Source: Algibacter sp. L1A34 (GTDB lineage Bacteria; Bacteroidota; Bacteroidia; Flavobacteriales; Flavobacteriaceae). Taken from it: a stretch of 64,000 nt of DNA. The DNA is taken from the NCBI RefSeq assembly GCF_009796805.1, contig NZ_CP047029.1, positions 248,001-312,000 of the forward strand. Direction: 5' to 3'. A program made the translations under genes and the position numbers. The notes below the pieces were generated by a model that saw only the letters and a program-made list of their open reading frames with translations, had not been told where the DNA came from and did no database searches. Positions 26,887 through 36,973 of this stretch are shown here, one piece after another (position 1 is the first letter of the stretch; each line of letters begins with the position of its first letter).

Positions 26887-28195
26887 TTACAACTTGTAAT
26901 AAACTTAATGCATATATAAATGCAGGTGCTGCAATACGCATGGCCGAATGATTTATTGTAAGCAACCAAAATAAATAAAACGAATAGAACAGCACATTAC
27001 TTCTATTTCCCATTCTAAAAAATAGAGGAGCCAATAATAAAATTAAAAAAGCGAGAACTCCGAATAAACCATGTTCTGCAATAATACGACTTACTTCATT
27101 ATGAGATGCCGCGTGAATACCTGTTTTTTGAAATCTAATTTCTTTAGCTCGACCAACGCCTATACCAAAAAAAGGATTATTTTTAAACTCTTCAAATTCT
27201 AATAAAAACAAATCTCCTCGTCCTGTAGTAACATCATCTTTCTCTTGGCCTACAGCATTTTGGTTGGCATATCTTTTTTCAATAAAACCATTAGTTTGAA
27301 TCGTTGAAAAACCCCAAGTTACTACTGCTATAACAAGAAAAAAGAATACTGATATTAGCATGCTGCTTTTATCTTTTTTATTCATACTTCGATATTGAAT
27401 AAATATAAAAGCAAAAATCATAAACAAAGCAGTAATTACACCACCTCGACTAAATGTAACAATAGCTCTAAATGAAAATAAGAAGAGTAACAATAAGTCC
27501 AAATATCTATACCATTTCGTCTTACTAAAATAAAAAAAACGAACAGTAACCAAAAACATACCTAGCCCCAAAACAGTAGCTACTTGATTGGGTCCAAAAC
27601 CACCAGACGATACAAAGTTAGATCCCGTACCTGTAGTAACCGCCGATACATCTGGATTATAAATAAAAATATAAACCAACGTACTTGCAAGCGGGTATAT
27701 AGTAAAATTCACAATAGTCTCTAATTGTGATTTAGTAATTTTAGCCCCAAAACAAAACAAAGCAGATAAACCTAAACAAACAGGGCCACTTAAATTAAAA
27801 GCAATAGCTTTTCTTATATTACTTATATCATCTAGTATCACCAAAGACACATAGACACTAGGTATTAGCAAAACTAGATACAGCAAATAGATCGTAGCTT
27901 TTTTATTAAAACCTCGATACATAAGCCCCATAACAGCAAACATAATTACCAAATACTTGATCGCCTCATAAAATAAAATACCTCCAGACATTCTAAGAAT
28001 AACCTCTGATCCTAAAACATAAGTACATGCCTTTATTATTTCAATAGTTTTTAACTTTTGAGGAGCACTTATTATTTTTATAACAAAATAAATAACTATC
28101 CCGAATAAAAAAAGATTGCCATACCCTCTAAATAGATATAGAATTATACCAAATAAAATATGCAGGCTTAATATTTTAATATAGGTATTCTTCAT
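26840..28195 (-). CDS. O-antigen polymerase/ligase family membrane protein (Wzy or WaaL)
   Basis: A 451-residue protein with about eleven transmembrane helices. The conserved periplasmic loop is near residues 330-390: NNPFFGIGVGRAKEI, then AASHNEVSRIIAEHGLFGVL, the PF04932 signature with conserved His. The family holds both Wzy polymerases and WaaL ligases, which cannot be told apart here. The locus also has an ABC exporter (Wzm/Wzt) and no Wzx flippase. That would fit a ligase for ABC-exported chains, while Wza/Wzc would fit a polymerase. Confidence 0.85.
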   Translation of the reverse strand: MKNTYIKILSLHILFGIILYLFRGYGNLFLFGIVIYFVIKIISAPQKLKTIEIIKACTYVLGSEVILRMSGGILFYEAIKYLVIMFAVMGLMYRGFNKKATIYLLYLVLLIPSVYVSLVILDDISNIRKAIAFNLSGPVCLGLSALFCFGAKITKSQLETIVNFTIYPLASTLVYIFIYNPDVSAVTTGTGSNFVSSGGFGPNQVATVLGLGMFLVTVRFFYFSKTKWYRYLDLLLLFLFSFRAIVTFSRGGVITALFMIFAFIFIQYRSMNKKDKSSMLISVFFFLVIAVVTWGFSTIQTNGFIEKRYANQNAVGQEKDDVTTGRGDLFLLEFEEFKNNPFFGIGVGRAKEIRFQKTGIHAASHNEVSRIIAEHGLFGVLAFLILLLAPLFFRMGNRSNVLFYSFYLFWLLTINHSAMRIAAPAFIYALSLLQVVNEKDPVHRKQIIGKG

Positions 28196-29274
28196 TAATT
28201 TCTGCTAATATCTTTATAGACTTTTATTACCTTAGGTATTATATGTTTTTCAGAAAAATTTATTTTTACTTGTTTTTTTAAAGCATTCCCCATGAGGCTT
28301 GCTTGATTCTTATCTCTAATTATTGATAAAATACCAGTACAGAGCTCTTGTTCGTTTTCTTGGTTTACAAGCACTCCTAATGACTTGTTTTCTATAACCT
28401 TAGGACAATCTCCAACATTAGTTGATACTACAGGCAATCCTGCTAAACCGTATTCTAATAGAGCCAAAGGTAAGCCTTCAGATTTTGAAGACAAAACTCC
28501 AATGCTGCAATGCTTTAAAATAGCCGAAATATCAAGACAAGTATCATAAATAAAAACATTTTCTTCTAAACTTTCTTTTTTCACATAATTAAATATAGCC
28601 TGAGAATAGTCATCTTTAAAATCTTGACCTACCAAATGTAAAGTCCAATCAGGATAATTTACGAGAACTAACTTAAAAGCATTCAATAAATTTAGATGAT
28701 CTTTTTGTGGTCTCAAATTAGCTAGACACACAATACGTCTCCCCGTTTCTCCTCTCAAATTTGTTATTAATTGGGTATCACTTACAACCGCATAATTAGG
28801 TAAATAACTTACTAATTTTGCTTTCAAGTTAATTTTTGTCCAATTTTCTAACTTAGAATTAACAGAAAATACGTGATTAAAAAACCGCGAACATTGCGTT
28901 AGCAACCCTTTGGAACGTTCGTGTAAAAATTCACTTTTACCGTAATGGTCATGCCAAACTAATTTTAGCTTAGGGTTTAAAACCTTAATTAGTGTTGCTA
29001 AAAAATAAGACGAGGCATGTGCATGAATAATAGTTATACCATTGGTATTTATAAATTTGTTCAGTGCTTTAATAGCTTTAACGTCGACCGTTTTTGTTCT
29101 TTTTAAATACAAATAGCCCACCTCTGTTTTTAAACTACTTTTTAATAAACCTTCAGCTCTTGTAGCACATAAATAACTAGCTTCAACATGATCAAGCAAC
29201 CCGTTGGCATAATTAACAGCAACGCGCTCTGCACCTCCTGCCTCTAAACTATCAATAAGTTGCAGTACTCTCAT
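28195..29274 (-). CDS. GT4-type glycosyltransferase
   Basis: A 359-residue GT-B transferase starting RVLQLIDSLEAGGAERVAVN, the classic N-terminal acceptor-side motif of GT4 enzymes. The C-terminal donor site has SKSEGLPLALLEYGLAGLPV followed by VSTNVGD. It shares one base with the PF04932-type gene and abuts the next transferase upstream, so it is part of one transcript. Sugar specificity unknown. Confidence 0.88.
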   Translation of the reverse strand: MRVLQLIDSLEAGGAERVAVNYANGLLDHVEASYLCATRAEGLLKSSLKTEVGYLYLKRTKTVDVKAIKALNKFINTNGITIIHAHASSYFLATLIKVLNPKLKLVWHDHYGKSEFLHERSKGLLTQCSRFFNHVFSVNSKLENWTKINLKAKLVSYLPNYAVVSDTQLITNLRGETGRRIVCLANLRPQKDHLNLLNAFKLVLVNYPDWTLHLVGQDFKDDYSQAIFNYVKKESLEENVFIYDTCLDISAILKHCSIGVLSSKSEGLPLALLEYGLAGLPVVSTNVGDCPKVIENKSLGVLVNQENEQELCTGILSIIRDKNQASLMGNALKKQVKINFSEKHIIPKVIKVYKDISRN

Positions 29275-30387
29275 TTAACTTTTTATTAATTTTTTTATCT
29301 CCTCTTCAAACAAATCTAAAGTATAACATTGCGACCAATCCGAAGCTAGTGTAGCCATTTGTTCTAAACGACTTGTATTGGACAAAGCGCTTTCAATCGT
29401 CATAACAGCCGGTTTTAAATTTGGTTGTATTAATAGCCCTCTGTTGCCGTTATCCAACATATTAGGCACGCAAGATATGGAGGTTGCAATAGGTATAACG
29501 CCAAAAAACATGGCTTCTGCTAAAGCTTTAGGCCAACCTTCAGATTTAGACGCTAGTATAGTAAAATGCGACGTTTTTAAAGCTAATTTTACGGTTTCAC
29601 TGGATTGATTGCCATGTAAAACGATAACTGATTCTAATTTGTTTTTAGTAATATAGGCTTGTAATTCTGGTTTTAAAATCCCCTCACCAAAAAAAGACAA
29701 CTTAGCCTTTACACCCTTTTTAATTAATGTTTCTACAATTTGAATAGCCAGTAAAGGGCGTTTCCCAGCAACCAAACTCCCCACAAAAATAAAGTTCAAA
29801 TCACCAGTATATACTTTTGGATCAACCTGCTCTCTATCTTCATCCCTATAAGTCGCTGTAAAAAAGGATTTGATATTTTTAGTTTGATTAGGCCAATCGC
29901 CGTAGACCAAAACAGTCATATTTTTAGTTAAAACCGTATGACTTAAAATCCATTTTTGGAGTTTATAACTTAGCGGTTGCTTTGCCTTAGGATCCCAATT
30001 ACCGGCATATTTTGCTGTTTTTAGTTTTTTTGGAAAAAATACTTGTACAAAACAACCTATTAAACCAATGTTCCCAGGACATCTTAAATGGATATGATCT
30101 GCCCAAAACATAGCCATAAACAAACGAACCACAATTATTGGCAAATACAACACACTGAGGGAGGCTGATACAACAGTTGAAAAATTCAAACTCGGTATTG
30201 AAGTTACCGTGGGTTGTTTTTTAAATGAGGACTTTAATAATTTTTGATTGTATTGTGTGGGCGAAATTATTCTAAACTCTGAGACATTAGCACTCCAAAT
30301 ATCCATTTCTCTGACATACGGGGTATATGCTTGATAACTTTGACCTTCTTTTAAGGTTGGTGCATTTGTAACGACTAAAAACTTCAT
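29275..30387 (-). CDS. GT4-like glycosyltransferase
   Basis: A 370-residue GT-B transferase. The donor domain from about residue 190 reads LNFIFVGSLVAGKRPLLAIQ, then LASKSEGWPKALAEAMFFGV, a standard GT4 block with its catalytic Glu. The N-terminal half (KFLVVTNAPTLKEGQ) is more divergent and includes two hydrophobic stretches (VVSASLSVLYLPIIVVRLFM) that may attach it to the membrane. It overlaps the neighbouring acetyltransferase by one base. Confidence 0.82.
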   Translation of the reverse strand: MKFLVVTNAPTLKEGQSYQAYTPYVREMDIWSANVSEFRIISPTQYNQKLLKSSFKKQPTVTSIPSLNFSTVVSASLSVLYLPIIVVRLFMAMFWADHIHLRCPGNIGLIGCFVQVFFPKKLKTAKYAGNWDPKAKQPLSYKLQKWILSHTVLTKNMTVLVYGDWPNQTKNIKSFFTATYRDEDREQVDPKVYTGDLNFIFVGSLVAGKRPLLAIQIVETLIKKGVKAKLSFFGEGILKPELQAYITKNKLESVIVLHGNQSSETVKLALKTSHFTILASKSEGWPKALAEAMFFGVIPIATSISCVPNMLDNGNRGLLIQPNLKPAVMTIESALSNTSRLEQMATLASDWSQCYTLDLFEEEIKKLIKS

Positions 30388-30935
30388 TATATATAATCTT
30401 TAGAGCCCTTATGATTAATGATAACGCCTGGAACACCAACCGCAACAGCATTAGCGTCCATAGATTTTGTGACTAACGTATTAGCTGCAATCACGCAATT
30501 ATCTCCAATGGTTATTGGTCCAACAATAACTGCATTGGCACCAATATATACATTATTTCCAAGCGTTGGAACCCCACGAGTATCACCTCGTCCACTAACC
30601 CCAATAGTCACACCTTGCGAGATATTACAATTATCACCAATAACAACGTTGGCGTTTATAATAATACCACCAAAATGCCCAATGTAAAACTGCTTCCCAA
30701 CAGTTACGGTATACGGAATGCTAATACCTGTTACTATTTCGATCCATTTTTGATGTAATACAGCAAAACCTAGCAATAGTTTTTTAACTGGTTTAAAAAT
30801 AGAACTTCCATATATTGTATTTGATAGCCTATACACTGTTAAAGCCCACAAGCCTTGTTGTGTTAATAACAGTACAAATACCGATTTATTCCCACTATAC
30901 TTTCTATATTTTATAAAATCTGACTTTAAACTCAA
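30387..30935 (-). CDS. CysE-like hexapeptide acetyltransferase
   Basis: A 182-residue left-handed beta-helix transferase. Hexapeptide repeats run through the second half, ending PTLGNNVYIGANAVIVGPIT, then GDNCVIAANTLV. The catalytic His appears in YIGHFGGIIIN. The form is that of serine acetyltransferases, but the setting between glycosyltransferases suggests O-acetylation of a sugar. It overlaps its downstream neighbour by one base. Confidence 0.8.
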   Translation of the reverse strand: MSLKSDFIKYRKYSGNKSVFVLLLTQQGLWALTVYRLSNTIYGSSIFKPVKKLLLGFAVLHQKWIEIVTGISIPYTVTVGKQFYIGHFGGIIINANVVIGDNCNISQGVTIGVSGRGDTRGVPTLGNNVYIGANAVIVGPITIGDNCVIAANTLVTKSMDANAVAVGVPGVIINHKGSKDYI

Positions 30936-30940
30936 AACAA

Positions 30941-31933
30941 TTATTGGTGTTTAGGTTTGTTAAAGATAAGCGAAATCCATCCAACCTGACGACCTAAGGA
31001 TTCTGTCAATGCCTTTAATTTTTCTTTTGAATTAATAACGTTCGTGACTCTAATAGCCATCAACAATAATTCTGTAGCATGAAATTTAACAGTTGCTTTA
31101 AGCGTTGGGTTTGGATACTTCACGTTCCAAACATACCAACTATTTCTAACCACCATTTTACCATAATGGTATTGGTTTGGTCGACCAGAACTATCATGAT
31201 AATGCGCTAGTTTAGCATTCGTATTTATATATAGTGCCCCCATCTTAGCCAACCTAATAGAAAAATCCGCATCTTCATACAAGCCATAGCCTTCAAAATA
31301 GGTAGAAAAGGATACATTATCAAATACTGCTTTTTTATAAGATGAAACGCCTCCCATTATTTGTTCTACTTCATAAATTTTACCTGATGGTGGTAAAAAA
31401 CTAACCGAACGTCCATGTGCAAAGGTTGGTAAAAAACCTGGGGCTGTATCTGGTTGCAAACTAAGTCTTTTTCTCATTTTAAATCGCGATGGTTCATTAC
31501 GCATCCACCCATCATAATAAAATTTTGAAGACTTATTCTTATTATCTGACAGCTCCCATTGGACTTCATTTGTAATATAACCACCAACTGCTAGAGCTTT
31601 GGGATGCATTTTATATGTAGATAATAATTGTTCAAAATAATGAGGTTCCAAAACGACATCATCATCTAAAAAACAGACAATTTGAGACGACTTATTAACT
31701 TTACTAATGCCAAAATTGCGCTGTTTTGTTAAGCCTCTATTAGCTACATCTACTTTATAATAACTTAAATTTCTAAATGTATTCTTTTTTAAAGCGTCCT
31801 CAGTATTCGTATTAGTCGAACCATCAATAATTAATATTTGATCAGGATATATACTTTGCAAAGTAACAGATCCCAATAACCTTAGCAGCGATTGCGGTCT
31901 CATGTAAGTACAAATGATTAGAGAAAAAGTCAT
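30941..31933 (-). CDS. GT2 glycosyltransferase
   Basis: A 330-residue GT-A transferase. It starts MTFSLIICTYMRPQSLLRLL, has the metal-binding motif CFLDDDVVLEPHYFEQ near residue 90, and the C-terminal acceptor loop FEGYGLYEDADFSIRLAKMG typical of GT2 enzymes with an ED catalytic pair. No membrane segment. It lies 1 nt from the next transferase. Donor sugar unknown. Confidence 0.87.
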   Translation of the reverse strand: MTFSLIICTYMRPQSLLRLLGSVTLQSIYPDQILIIDGSTNTNTEDALKKNTFRNLSYYKVDVANRGLTKQRNFGISKVNKSSQIVCFLDDDVVLEPHYFEQLLSTYKMHPKALAVGGYITNEVQWELSDNKNKSSKFYYDGWMRNEPSRFKMRKRLSLQPDTAPGFLPTFAHGRSVSFLPPSGKIYEVEQIMGGVSSYKKAVFDNVSFSTYFEGYGLYEDADFSIRLAKMGALYINTNAKLAHYHDSSGRPNQYHYGKMVVRNSWYVWNVKYPNPTLKATVKFHATELLLMAIRVTNVINSKEKLKALTESLGRQVGWISLIFNKPKHQ

Positions 31934-31934
31934 A

Positions 31935-33467
31935 TTAAACAGTCTTATTTTGCAAATTATTAGCCCAATCCTGACTTACTTTCCAACGTTGTTTAAACAC
32001 ACGATAGTATTTAAATGGATTTTTTATAGCTTGCCTTTTATAAAATTTAAAAAACAACGTTAATTTATAACTATTTAATTGTGGTTCTGTTTTGTATTTT
32101 AAATTATAAAGCATGACTGTAGGAGATGGTTTAGGTATTACAACCTGATTCTCCCAAGCGTGAATATACTTCGTTCGAAAACCTCCTATTGGGGCTTTTA
32201 AATGTTTTAATTGCACAGTAGGTAGATATATAATATCAATCCCCTTATTTCTAATTTGCATTCCAAAATCAACATCTTCCCCAAAACCATGCTCAAAAGA
32301 CATATCAAATTTTATTTTTCTAACAACACTTGTTTTTACAATGCTACAACCCGATCCAAAAGCAGCCCATTGGACTGGGACGTTACGTTTTTCTGTTTCA
32401 TTACCTCTTAAACAACTTAAAGTAATAGCATCAAAATTATAGGTTTGCATAAAACTCAAAGCCTCTTTTAATGTTGAATTGTTAAATCTTATATCATCAT
32501 CTGCGAGAAAAACGTAATCTGATGTTACTAATTGTAAACCTATATTTCTAGCATTACACGCTCCTGTTTGTGCTATAAGTCTATGATTTATTTTAAATGG
32601 CCACGCTTCAGATTTTATATAATTAAGTTCAGATTTTGCAACCTCGCTATCGTCTTGCTCTATAATTATAACTTCAGCAGGCATTAACGTTTGCTTTGAT
32701 AAATCTTTTAAAACATCGTGTAAATATTTTGCTCTTCCTAATGTTGGAATTAACACCGAAATAGAGGTGTTAGCTTTTAACTCTTCAGTAATGGCTTCAG
32801 AAGTTATGACTTTATCAAATGTCTTCTGTTTAAAACCCAGACTTTTGATAAATGGAATAAATAAAACCTTCTTTTGGAAGATTAATACATTTAAAAATAA
32901 TAAAAACGACCAGCGCGCTTTAAAGTGTTCTTTTACAAACTTGAACAATTCTGAAGTGCTCGCTTTTTTAACGATAGCCTCTTCTTCATTCTCCACAATA
33001 ATATCGGGAGCGAAATAACACAATAACCCCCTAGCTATTCCTAATTTAGAGATACTATTTAAGTTATAACTAAAAGTATTCCGATAGTCCATTTGCGTTT
33101 TGAAAGGGAGTAGGTTTTCTCCATAAATCGCACCACAATTACTATGCATTAACCAAGTTGGATACTTTATGTTTCTATTCACATTCATAAAAAGAGAATC
33201 TTCGACATAACCAATAGCATCGCCAAAATAAGAAGACTTGCTGTTAGACAACATAATATTACTTAACGTAAAATACGATGTTAACACCTTAATATTGATT
33301 TTCTCCTTATTCGAATCATGACACCAAGCAATAATACGATTACTATATTTTGACGCCAACAAAAATAATGCCTCGGTAGGCTCATTAGACTCCAGTAAAA
33401 TAGCGTCCTTAGTTTTATTGTCAACAACCTCAACAACTTTGTTGTTATTATGAAAAAGAATGAGCAT
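31935..33467 (-). CDS. Two-part glycosyltransferase with a C-terminal GT2 domain
   Basis: A 510-residue protein. The last 280 residues are a GT2 domain: TSISVLIPTLGRAKYLHDVL, then VFLADDDIRFNNST with the metal-binding Asp triad, and FGEDVDFGMQIRN. The first 220 residues (MLILFHNNNKVVEVVDNK, LMHSNCGAIYGENLL) do not match a family I know and may be a second, divergent transferase or acceptor-binding domain. It overlaps the upstream GT4 gene by 20 nt. Confidence 0.8.
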   Translation of the reverse strand: MLILFHNNNKVVEVVDNKTKDAILLESNEPTEALFLLASKYSNRIIAWCHDSNKEKINIKVLTSYFTLSNIMLSNSKSSYFGDAIGYVEDSLFMNVNRNIKYPTWLMHSNCGAIYGENLLPFKTQMDYRNTFSYNLNSISKLGIARGLLCYFAPDIIVENEEEAIVKKASTSELFKFVKEHFKARWSFLLFLNVLIFQKKVLFIPFIKSLGFKQKTFDKVITSEAITEELKANTSISVLIPTLGRAKYLHDVLKDLSKQTLMPAEVIIIEQDDSEVAKSELNYIKSEAWPFKINHRLIAQTGACNARNIGLQLVTSDYVFLADDDIRFNNSTLKEALSFMQTYNFDAITLSCLRGNETEKRNVPVQWAAFGSGCSIVKTSVVRKIKFDMSFEHGFGEDVDFGMQIRNKGIDIIYLPTVQLKHLKAPIGGFRTKYIHAWENQVVIPKPSPTVMLYNLKYKTEPQLNSYKLTLFFKFYKRQAIKNPFKYYRVFKQRWKVSQDWANNLQNKTV

Positions 33468-34602
33468 CTATTGCTTTTTTATAAAATTGAACAGACTGTT
33501 TTGCAACTATTTCTGAACTAAATTTTGATATTATTTTTTTTCTTGCTGCAATTGAAAATTGATTTCGTAAAGCTTCATTTTCTAAAAGCGCGATAATTTT
33601 GTTAGCATAATTTTGATGTGCTTTAGGATGTATTAAAAAGCCATCTTCTCCATCATCTATAATTTCTTTTGCCCAACCCACATTTGAAGCTACAATTGGC
33701 TTTTGTAAAGCCATCGCTTCTAACCAAGAGACTGGCAACGCTTCAGCAAACGTAGGAAAAACACAAAGTGTTGCTTTCTCAATATGTTCACGCATTTCAG
33801 AATACGGCACAGCTCCAATATATTCAACTTGCAGCAAGGCTTCTTTAGTAAATAACGATTGCATTAATTGCCAAGTAGACAGACTGTGACTCTTAATATC
33901 TGGACTATCTTTACCTACCAATACTAGTTTTACTTCAGGATATTTTTTATTAATTTTATTAAAAATATAAGGCAATTCCAACAATCCTTTTTTTCTAATT
34001 AGTGTTCCAAAATAAAGGACTGTTTTCTCGTTACTTATAAAGGTTTTAGAACTAAACAACTTAAGGTCAATCCCGTTATGGATAACAGTATAATCCAGTT
34101 TTAAACCAAATAAAGTATTGGTCAACTCTCCTGTATAATTACTAACAGAAATAATACCGTTAGCATTTTTAAGTGCTTTTTTCTCATGGTACTTATTTAC
34201 AGCTTTTACTTTTCTATTATCCAAATGACAAAAATAAGTATCCGAACCATGTAACCGTATAACTATTGGACAGGATGGTTTTATAAACGAAGTAATACCA
34301 GTCCAATCTGGAGCTTCAATAATATCAATCTTTTGTTCTTTATGTAATTTATTTGCTAGCTTCTCTATTTTTTTCTTAATCAAATACCAGGAGACACCTT
34401 TAAGTTTCGGGTTTTTTATTTTGTAAACATCAATACCACCTTCGGAAAAAAAACCATCTTCTTTTTGTCCATAAACCAAAATAGAAACGTTGTGATTTTG
34501 TTTTACCAATGCAATAGCCAAGTGTTTTATACTTGTACCAATACCGCCTGAATGGCCTAAGTTTTCATGCGGATATTCTGGTGTTACAAAACCTATTTTC
34601 AT
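33448..34602 (-). CDS. GT4-type glycosyltransferase
   Basis: A 384-residue GT-B transferase. N-terminal MKIGFVTPEYPHENLGHSGG and GGIGTSIKHLAIAL bind the acceptor side, and KTVLYFGTLIRKKGLLELPY opens the donor domain. FPTFAEALPVSWLEAMALQK followed by PIVASNVGWA is the GT4 donor site. The clear N-terminal motif supports the start. Role: one linkage of the polysaccharide. Confidence 0.9.
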   Translation of the reverse strand: MKIGFVTPEYPHENLGHSGGIGTSIKHLAIALVKQNHNVSILVYGQKEDGFFSEGGIDVYKIKNPKLKGVSWYLIKKKIEKLANKLHKEQKIDIIEAPDWTGITSFIKPSCPIVIRLHGSDTYFCHLDNRKVKAVNKYHEKKALKNANGIISVSNYTGELTNTLFGLKLDYTVIHNGIDLKLFSSKTFISNEKTVLYFGTLIRKKGLLELPYIFNKINKKYPEVKLVLVGKDSPDIKSHSLSTWQLMQSLFTKEALLQVEYIGAVPYSEMREHIEKATLCVFPTFAEALPVSWLEAMALQKPIVASNVGWAKEIIDDGEDGFLIHPKAHQNYANKIIALLENEALRNQFSIAARKKIISKFSSEIVAKQSVQFYKKAIDAHSFS

Positions 34603-34611
34603 TCTATCTTA

Positions 34612-35103
34612 TTATTTACTTTTAACATAGCTAATAACCTTTGCTGGGTTACCTGCTACAATTGCGTTATCAGGAACATCTTTTGTAATAACAGAACCTG
34701 CTCCAATTACTGCATTTTCACCTATTGTAACAGGTTTTACAATTAAACTATTCATACCAATAAACACATTATCTTCAATGACAACATCCCCAATTTCATA
34801 TTCAGTCACACCAGACGAAGTAAGTAAAGGGTAATGGTTAATTATCTTAACTCCTGTGGTAATAACGACGTTATTACCAATATAGGTAGAAGTCTTTTTC
34901 ATATTATCAAATAACACATCAGTCCCGATAAAAACTGTTTTAGAATTATTAAACTTAACACCACATCGCTTTAACAAAAAAGGCCTAATAGATGGTGGAA
35001 TAAAGAATTGCCTAGATAAATGAATCAACAAAAAACTCATTACTTTCTTAAAAAACAAAAAAGAAAACTTATTCCAAGTGGCTGTATGTATATTTGAACT
35101 CAT
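34612..35103 (-). CDS. Hexapeptide-repeat acyltransferase
   Basis: A 163-residue left-handed beta-helix enzyme of the maltose/galactoside O-acetyltransferase type. The N-terminal helix region is followed by repeats such as [20 protein letters not shown] and [20 protein letters not shown], and the terminal [11 protein letters not shown]. The His in KIINHYPLL is a likely catalytic residue. It shares its first base with the neighbouring acyltransferase. Probably O- or N-acetylates a sugar of the glycan. Confidence 0.83.
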   Translation of the reverse strand: MSSNIHTATWNKFSFLFFKKVMSFLLIHLSRQFFIPPSIRPFLLKRCGVKFNNSKTVFIGTDVLFDNMKKTSTYIGNNVVITTGVKIINHYPLLTSSGVTEYEIGDVVIEDNVFIGMNSLIVKPVTIGENAVIGAGSVITKDVPDNAIVAGNPAKVISYVKSK

Positions 35104-35630
35104 TATAAATTTCTATATTTAATATGTTTTGCAGGAATACCACCCACGATGCTATAATCTTCTACATCTTTTGTTAATACAGATCCAGAAGCGATAATAG
35201 CTCCTTTACCGATTTTATTCACAGAATTTGTTATAATAACATTATTACATATCCAAACTTCATCTCCAATCTCTAAACTAGAAGCAGAGGTTATATTTTC
35301 ATAAATACTATGGTTTTCATATACATGTTTATGAGTTTGAATTGTTACATGATCTGACACGGTAACATTTTTTCCAAAAGTAAGACCTCCTGAATAATCA
35401 ACTTCAATATTCCTGGAAAAAGTACAAGGACCTTTAAATTTAATACTAGTTAATGCTGATCTTTTATCGAAATTGGTAATTACCACATTATAAGTTGCAT
35501 TTATAAAAGATGTATTAAATCTGAAAAAGAAATAAATATTTTTTAATAATTTAATTATAGGAAACGTAAATACCAACGTTGTTATAAAACGTTGTATTAT
35601 ATAATCGATTTTGTACAATATTTTATACAT
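35103..35630 (-). CDS. Hexapeptide-repeat acyltransferase
   Basis: A 175-residue beta-helix acyltransferase. An N-terminal hydrophobic stretch ([15 protein letters not shown]) may sit at the membrane. The repeats include [20 protein letters not shown], with a His-rich catalytic loop, and [20 protein letters not shown], ending [20 protein letters not shown]. It overlaps the adjacent acyltransferase by one base, so the two probably act on the same glycan. Confidence 0.82.
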   Translation of the reverse strand: MYKILYKIDYIIQRFITTLVFTFPIIKLLKNIYFFFRFNTSFINATYNVVITNFDKRSALTSIKFKGPCTFSRNIEVDYSGGLTFGKNVTVSDHVTIQTHKHVYENHSIYENITSASSLEIGDEVWICNNVIITNSVNKIGKGAIIASGSVLTKDVEDYSIVGGIPAKHIKYRNL

Positions 35631-35633
35631 ATA

Positions 35634-36020
35634 TTATTTATAAACAATAAATTTAGAAACAATAAACCTTAAGGGCATTAAAGTTATTATTGTTAAAGCT
35701 GTGCAAATCAAATAATGAATATTAAAATACAGAAAGATGTTATAAAACACATTAGCTATTAAATAAAAAAACATAGTAGAAATACAAAAACGAATGAACT
35801 TCTTTCTGTCGTGTTTTTTATTAAATAAATATTTTAATTGCAAGGTGTATAGTAAAATATAGGAAATACCATATACAACAACAAAGGCTGTCGATTTGTT
35901 AAGAGAGAGTAAATCTACCAGCAAGTACAATGATATAAATACAAAACCATAACCACAAATACTGATGTATATATAACGTAGTATTTGGATTTGAGTTTCT
36001 CTATTTAGATTTAACTTCAA
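35634..36020 (-). CDS. GtrA-like membrane protein
   Basis: A 128-residue protein with four transmembrane helices, matching the GtrA family that is proposed to flip bactoprenol-linked sugars across the membrane. It overlaps by 20 nt the GtrB-like transferase upstream, a natural partner. Residues LQLKYLFNKKHDRKKFIRFC form the usual central basic loop. Confidence 0.82.
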   Translation of the reverse strand: MKLNLNRETQIQILRYIYISICGYGFVFISLYLLVDLLSLNKSTAFVVVYGISYILLYTLQLKYLFNKKHDRKKFIRFCISTMFFYLIANVFYNIFLYFNIHYLICTALTIITLMPLRFIVSKFIVYK

Positions 36021-36963
36021 AATATTTTTTTTTCGTTAGATATAAAATTTTCTCTTGATTTTGACGAATTCTATTCAACATATCGGCTATAAATGCTAAG
36101 GTAACAACAACCAACGACATACCGCAAAGTGACAAGGCTATAAACCCGAAGCTTTTATAAGGTGTAATTTGACCTGTTGACATCCAATGCCAAAACACAA
36201 AACCACCTAGAAGCATTGCTAACACAAATATGCCAAATGCTATTGATATAAAAAATCTAAAAGGCTTATAATCTTTAAGACATTTAAAAATTATTATTGA
36301 TGTTTTAAAAGCGTACTTGGTTATACTATTTGCTATTCTCGATACTCTACCATCAAAGTATTTAACTGTAATTGGTATTTGAGCGACACTTTTACCTTTG
36401 TTTAATAAATCAAGTATAGTTTCATGCGTATAAGTGAAATCTCCTTGCAAATTAAGATTCAAAAGGCTTTCTTTTGAATACGCCCTAAATCCACATGATA
36501 CGTCTTGAATCTTTGTATTCCCAACATAGCTCACAATTTGACTAATTTTTTTATTCCCCAAAAATTTAATTTTAGGCATTTTTTCAGGTCTTTGATCACT
36601 AAACCTATTACCTAATGTAAAATCTGCTTCGTTATTTAAAATAGGAGCTACCAAGTTTTTTATTTCTCCAACATCAAACTGTCCATCAGCATCAATACTG
36701 ACCAAGACATCTGCATTAGTTTGAAGGGCATAATTTATTGCTGTTTGAAAAGCATTTCCAACACCTTTGTTATAAGGATGTGAAACCACCGTTGCACAAG
36801 CTTTTATTGCTTCTTCCTCTGTTTGATCTTTGCTACCATCGTTTACAACTAATACCTCTATAGTATTAAACCCTCCAAAACTTTTTGGTATTGATTCTAT
36901 AACATTGTAAATAGTGTCTGCCTCATTTAAAGCAGGCATGTAAATCAATAATTTTTGTTTCAT
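36001..36963 (-). CDS. GtrB/DPM1-like polyprenyl-phosphate glycosyltransferase
   Basis: A 320-residue GT2 enzyme with two C-terminal membrane helices (about residues 235-300). The GT-A domain starts LLIYMPALNEADTIYNVIES and carries ADVLVSIDADGQFDVGEI with the DxD metal site. NKGVGNAFQTAINYAL also matches the family. It loads a sugar onto undecaprenyl phosphate for use in the periplasm. The adjoining GtrA and the GT-C protein complete a cassette like those that add side-chain glucose to O-antigen. Confidence 0.88.
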   Translation of the reverse strand: MKQKLLIYMPALNEADTIYNVIESIPKSFGGFNTIEVLVVNDGSKDQTEEEAIKACATVVSHPYNKGVGNAFQTAINYALQTNADVLVSIDADGQFDVGEIKNLVAPILNNEADFTLGNRFSDQRPEKMPKIKFLGNKKISQIVSYVGNTKIQDVSCGFRAYSKESLLNLNLQGDFTYTHETILDLLNKGKSVAQIPITVKYFDGRVSRIANSITKYAFKTSIIIFKCLKDYKPFRFFISIAFGIFVLAMLLGGFVFWHWMSTGQITPYKSFGFIALSLCGMSLVVVTLAFIADMLNRIRQNQEKILYLTKKKYFEVKSK

Positions 36964-36973
36964 AATATACTAT

